In this document: positions 61,959-64,000 of the stretch, in pieces
Position numbering within the stretch: position 1 is the first letter of the stretch
How the letters are laid out: every line of letters begins with the position of its first letter
Assembly: GCF_003002825.1 (NCBI RefSeq)
Contig: NZ_PVTE01000002.1
Coordinates: forward strand, 62,001-126,000
DNA: 64,000 nt
Reading direction: 5' to 3'
DNA from: Spirosoma oryzae
GTDB lineage: Bacteria > Bacteroidota > Bacteroidia > Cytophagales > Spirosomataceae
Made by a program: the position numbers and the translations under genes
The notes under the pieces: model-generated
Seen by the model: only the letters and a program-made list of their open reading frames with translations
Told to the model about the DNA's origin: nothing
Database searches by the model: none

Positions 61959-62065
61959 CGGGAAGGTCGGTTAAACGTGTTTCAGAGGAAAGACAGAACG
62001 GCCAGTAAAACGTTGCACCGGCCTTGCAAAAAAAGTTTGTAAATTGGTCAAAATGAATCCGCACT

Positions 62066-62506
62066 ATGTACGAATCACCCTACCGCTCACCGTTTGTTCT
62101 CCACGACGATGGACCGAATGCACCATTAGAACATCAGCGTACCATTAGTAGGCTAACCGTAGAATTGGGTGTTCTTTTCTACCATAAACAAGCCATTCGA
62201 TTGGAGCCACTGCCGGAGACGCCGTTAAGCGAAGGTCCCGGTCACTCGGTACCGGATGTGTTGCTATTCGACAATCAGGCTGAAAAGACGCGCATCATCA
62301 TAGAAGTTAGTAACAACCGTGGCTTCGATGCAGACCTCCGCAAAATCATTCGACTGATCGAAGAGGACGACTACGGTATTCTGGAAGGCTTCGTCTACAA
62401 CTATAAAACCCGCGCTTGGCTACGTTACCGCAAGGGTGACAGCGGGGCTGCGACGGAATCCTCGTATTCTGAGCTGATGGGCGTCGATATGGGTGGGATG
62501 GTATAG
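62066..62506 (+). CDS. Uma2-like / restriction-endonuclease-fold protein
   Basis: A 146-residue protein with a PD-(D/E)xK-like core: PDVLLFDNQ then RIIIEVSNN, which gives the Asp and Glu of the active site although the Lys is replaced by Ser. An early helix carries EHQRTISRLTVELGVLFY, as in the Uma2 family. It is shorter than the Uma2 protein at 63267-63833 and may be a diverged relative. No partner gene is visible. I cannot say what it cuts, or if it cuts. Confidence 0.65.
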   Translation: MYESPYRSPFVLHDDGPNAPLEHQRTISRLTVELGVLFYHKQAIRLEPLPETPLSEGPGHSVPDVLLFDNQAEKTRIIIEVSNNRGFDADLRKIIRLIEEDDYGILEGFVYNYKTRAWLRYRKGDSGAATESSYSELMGVDMGGMV

Positions 62507-62509
62507 AGA

Positions 62510-62893
62510 TTATGCTTGCAAGTACATTTTGACTCGCTCAACAAAAGCCGATGCGTTAGTAATCGCTTCACTCGTTTCGGCTTCCGACAACGTATAGCTG
62601 ATCTCGTAATCGCCTTATTGTCTCTTTTGATAAATAGTAGATAACATTCGGCCGTAAGCAACCTCGATTATCCCTTCTTTTACAAAGCGACGACCAAATT
62701 GCGTTATAAGCCCTTTATGGCTGCTTACACGCTCATCAACAGATAACAGACAGGCTTCAGCTGCGTAGTACATCGCATAGTAGGCTCGCGATACTGCTGA
62801 TTCGAAACTTCGCCTTTCGAAAAGCAAGTAATGTGCGTCTTCAAGCGCCTGATCTGCCCGATCTATCAAGGCGCGAATCAATTCATCATTCAT
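62510..62893 (-). pseudogene. HEPN-domain gene interrupted by an in-frame stop
   Basis: The HEPN reading frame starts at 62893 and should reach 62510 (127 codons plus stop). At 62615-62617 there is a TAA stop, 92 codons in. The frame continues after it with a sequence that fits the normal HEPN end (GDYEISYTLSEAETSEAIT, then ASAFVERVKMYL). No frameshift is needed; a single base change would explain it. The N-terminal part has the usual SRAYYAMYYAAEACL helix, with a Tyr where the toxin-type R-x4-6-H motif has His. The start overlaps the MNT gene by four bases. The 92-residue product could still be made. Confidence 0.85.
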
Positions 62894-63216
62894 AATTGTC
62901 GCCCCTCCTGCTTCACCGTTTTGTACAACGGATTGGCAACCCGATCAAACCGTTGTTTAGTGACTGGCACTACCGTGACTAATTTGTCATATGTTAGACT
63001 CATCCGGTACGTGATCTCACCCATAGCCCCTATCTCGGTAAAGGGGGATATCGCATTGTCATTCAGCACAACCAGCAAATCAACGTCTGACTGCTCAGTG
63101 GCCTCTCCACGCGCATAAGAGCCAAACAGATAAATACTGTCCAAGCGATCTCTATACAGTTGCTGAATTTCGTGCTTGATCGTACTGAGCAGTAGTTGAA
63201 TAGACGTACGGTCCAT
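62890..63216 (-). CDS. MNT-type minimal nucleotidyltransferase
   Basis: A 108-residue protein with the minimal nucleotidyltransferase core LFGSYARGEATEQSDVDLLVVL (Gly-Ser and the Asp pair), then a second Asp-lacking stretch and VTVVPVTKQRFDRVANPLYK. In HEPN/MNT pairs the MNT protein is the antitoxin, which adds AMP groups to the HEPN toxin. Here the HEPN gene overlaps by four bases but is cut by an in-frame stop. So the pair is probably decayed. Confidence 0.88.
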   Translation of the reverse strand: MDRTSIQLLLSTIKHEIQQLYRDRLDSIYLFGSYARGEATEQSDVDLLVVLNDNAISPFTEIGAMGEITYRMSLTYDKLVTVVPVTKQRFDRVANPLYKTVKQEGRQL

Positions 63217-63266
63217 AGGGTCAATTTGACTCGCTGTTTTTATGAGTAGCTAAATGGCATGTGCAC

Positions 63267-63833
63267 CTATGCGAACAAGTCCGAGACGGTGAACTGAAAA
63301 TCGGGCAACAGCGGTGAAGCCGAAACAAGCGCATCACCTTTGTACGCTTTCGATTCGTCGGCCGATGTATACACTACTATTTTTTGGCTGACAGGGAGTA
63401 TGTACCAGACCAATACAGCGCCAGCGTCGAAGTAATCCTGCACTTTTTCCGTCACATCCTGAAACGATTCTGATTCCGACAGTATTTCGATAGCGAACTG
63501 CGTACGCTGGCGGATTCCTTCGCCCGTTTCCAAAATCTGTGCAAGGGTGAAGTAAGCCAGGTCGGGGCGTCGTTTACGGGTATCATCGATGTACGAATCC
63601 ATTTCTGGTGTTAATTCATCACCTTGCTCGTAAGCATACGTCGTTACAAACAACCGGGTCAAAAATTTCAGAATGAGGTATTCAGCCTGTTTCATTTCCT
63701 TCTTTTCAATAATTCGCCCCCGGACAAACTCGTAGCTCCCTTCGTGAGCATACTGCCGTTGCCACTGCTCAAACTCATCGACAGTGCGCAGATTTGTGGG
63801 CAGTACGGGGGCTGGTGTGGCTAGTTCAATCAT
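63267..63833 (-). CDS. Uma2 family endonuclease-fold protein
   Basis: A 188-residue protein with the Uma2 pattern: YEFVRGRIIEKKEM (first Glu), RRPDLAYFTLAQILETGEG (Asp) and FAIEILSESESFQDVTEKVQDYFDAGAVLVWYI (Glu, with Ser replacing the usual Lys or Gln). Uma2 proteins have a PD-(D/E)xK nuclease fold, often occur in many copies in Cytophagales and cyanobacteria, and have no firm role. A promoter with both Bacteroidota elements lies upstream. Confidence 0.88.
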   Translation of the reverse strand: MIELATPAPVLPTNLRTVDEFEQWQRQYAHEGSYEFVRGRIIEKKEMKQAEYLILKFLTRLFVTTYAYEQGDELTPEMDSYIDDTRKRRPDLAYFTLAQILETGEGIRQRTQFAIEILSESESFQDVTEKVQDYFDAGAVLVWYILPVSQKIVVYTSADESKAYKGDALVSASPLLPDFQFTVSDLFA

Positions 63834-63859
63834 GGCTATTTCTGACGTTGGCTCCTACC

Positions 63860-63893
63860 CAAAGATACCTTTTTTCGATCGGCCCCGAGCAAA
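63860..63893 (-). promoter_or_regulatory. Promoter of the Uma2 gene
   Basis: On the minus strand TTTG (63890-63893), 22-base spacer and TATCTTTG (63860-63867) match -33 and -7 elements. The start site would be about 20 bases before the ATG at 63833. Confidence 0.6.
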
Positions 63894-63938
63894 TTTTTCC
63901 TTAGTTTTACTTGTTATAGCTGGATAGAAGCGACTCGA

Positions 63939-64000
63939 ATGGTTGATTATATTTCTGGATTGAATGACCCCCAGCGGGAAGCCGTTATGCACGGTGACGG
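63939..64000 (+). CDS. UvrD/PcrA-type DNA helicase, N-terminal fragment
   Basis: From the ATG at 63939 the 20 visible codons read MVDYISGLNDPQREAVMHGD and then run off the edge. LN-x2-QR-x-AV is the Q motif that opens superfamily 1A helicases such as PcrA, UvrD and Rep. Only this motif supports the call; the exact subfamily cannot be told from so short a piece. Confidence 0.7.
   Translation, partial: MVDYISGLNDPQREAVMHGD

Noticed and set aside
62425-62661. 78-codon minus-strand open frame after the HEPN gene
   Set aside because: I first considered a frameshift to explain the short HEPN gene. The missing HEPN end is in the original frame after an in-frame stop, so this other frame is not needed.
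1-64000. tRNA, rRNA, CRISPR array, insertion sequence, riboswitch
   Set aside because: I looked for cloverleaf patterns, regular spaced repeats, transposase motifs and known riboswitch cores by eye and found none that I can support. Covariance-model searches would be decisive.

Overview
The window looks like a chromosomal segment from a Bacteroidota bacterium of the order Cytophagales, most like Spirosoma and relatives. This placement is an inference from gene content and sequence style, not from a search. The signs are type IX secretion genes (porU, porV), Bacteroidota-type promoter boxes (TANNTTTG) just upstream of many starts, few clear Shine-Dalgarno sequences, SGLT-type symporters, a DUF4097-like protein next to an ECF sigma/anti-sigma pair, and moderately GC-rich DNA. 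I saw no tRNA or rRNA gene, CRISPR array, insertion sequence or prophage. Most of the window is ordinary, dense chromosome.

Layout. 1-4012: end of a secreted charged protein, an M20 dipeptidase, plsY and a non-catalytic M16 peptidase homologue. 4132-9725: type IX secretion block (porV, porU), a SprT-like metalloprotease and a small lipoprotein, all on the minus strand. 9861-16638: a GtrA-like protein, the membrane arm of complex I (nuoK-L-M-N) and a DnaQ-type exonuclease. 16780-19461: a LytTR regulator, cysM and pyrD. 19656-28232: ftsK, a LolA-like protein, upp, a Wzi/RemB-like barrel, gmhA, an ECF sigma factor with a small overlapping partner, and nth. 28356-34700: a Kazal-type lipoprotein, ndk, an nrnA-type DHH phosphoesterase, an FKBP lipoprotein, and a two-gene beta-oxidation operon. 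34938-38745: a compact operon of a Tat-exported aminotransferase, a Tat-exported flavin amine oxidase and a secreted protein with a Hint (hedgehog/intein-like) domain. 38943-43046: an SGLT symporter, myo-inositol oxygenase and a second sodium symporter. 43187-48971: the lipid/translation cluster yceD-rpmF-plsX-fabH-efp-accB-accC. 49251-54620: an acyl-CoA dehydrogenase and APH-like kinase pair, a cysteine hydrolase, a LON-type protein and an AI-2E transporter. 54918-59708: an OmpR/PhoR two-component pair, a PDZ aspartyl protease, tpiA and a DUF985 cupin. 59701-61970: a DUF4097-like protein, an anti-sigma-like protein and an ECF sigma factor. 62066-63833: a small accessory patch with two Uma2-like nucleases and a HEPN/MNT pair whose HEPN gene carries an in-frame stop. 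From 63939 the start of a PcrA/UvrD helicase runs off the edge.

The most unusual structure is between the genes. At least nine intergenic gaps are filled by long imperfect palindromes built from a few sequence vocabularies. One class, between accB and accC, between the response regulator and its kinase, after tpiA, and (as an NGAN variant) after accC, has arms with a strict 4-base period, TGAN on one side and NTCA on the other. They run from the stop codon of one gene almost to the start codon of the next. In three cases (nth, fabH and the response regulator) the stop codon itself lies inside the repeat. I found no description of these elements in what I know; they are my leading candidate for something undescribed. 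Second is the Tat aminotransferase / amine oxidase / Hint operon.
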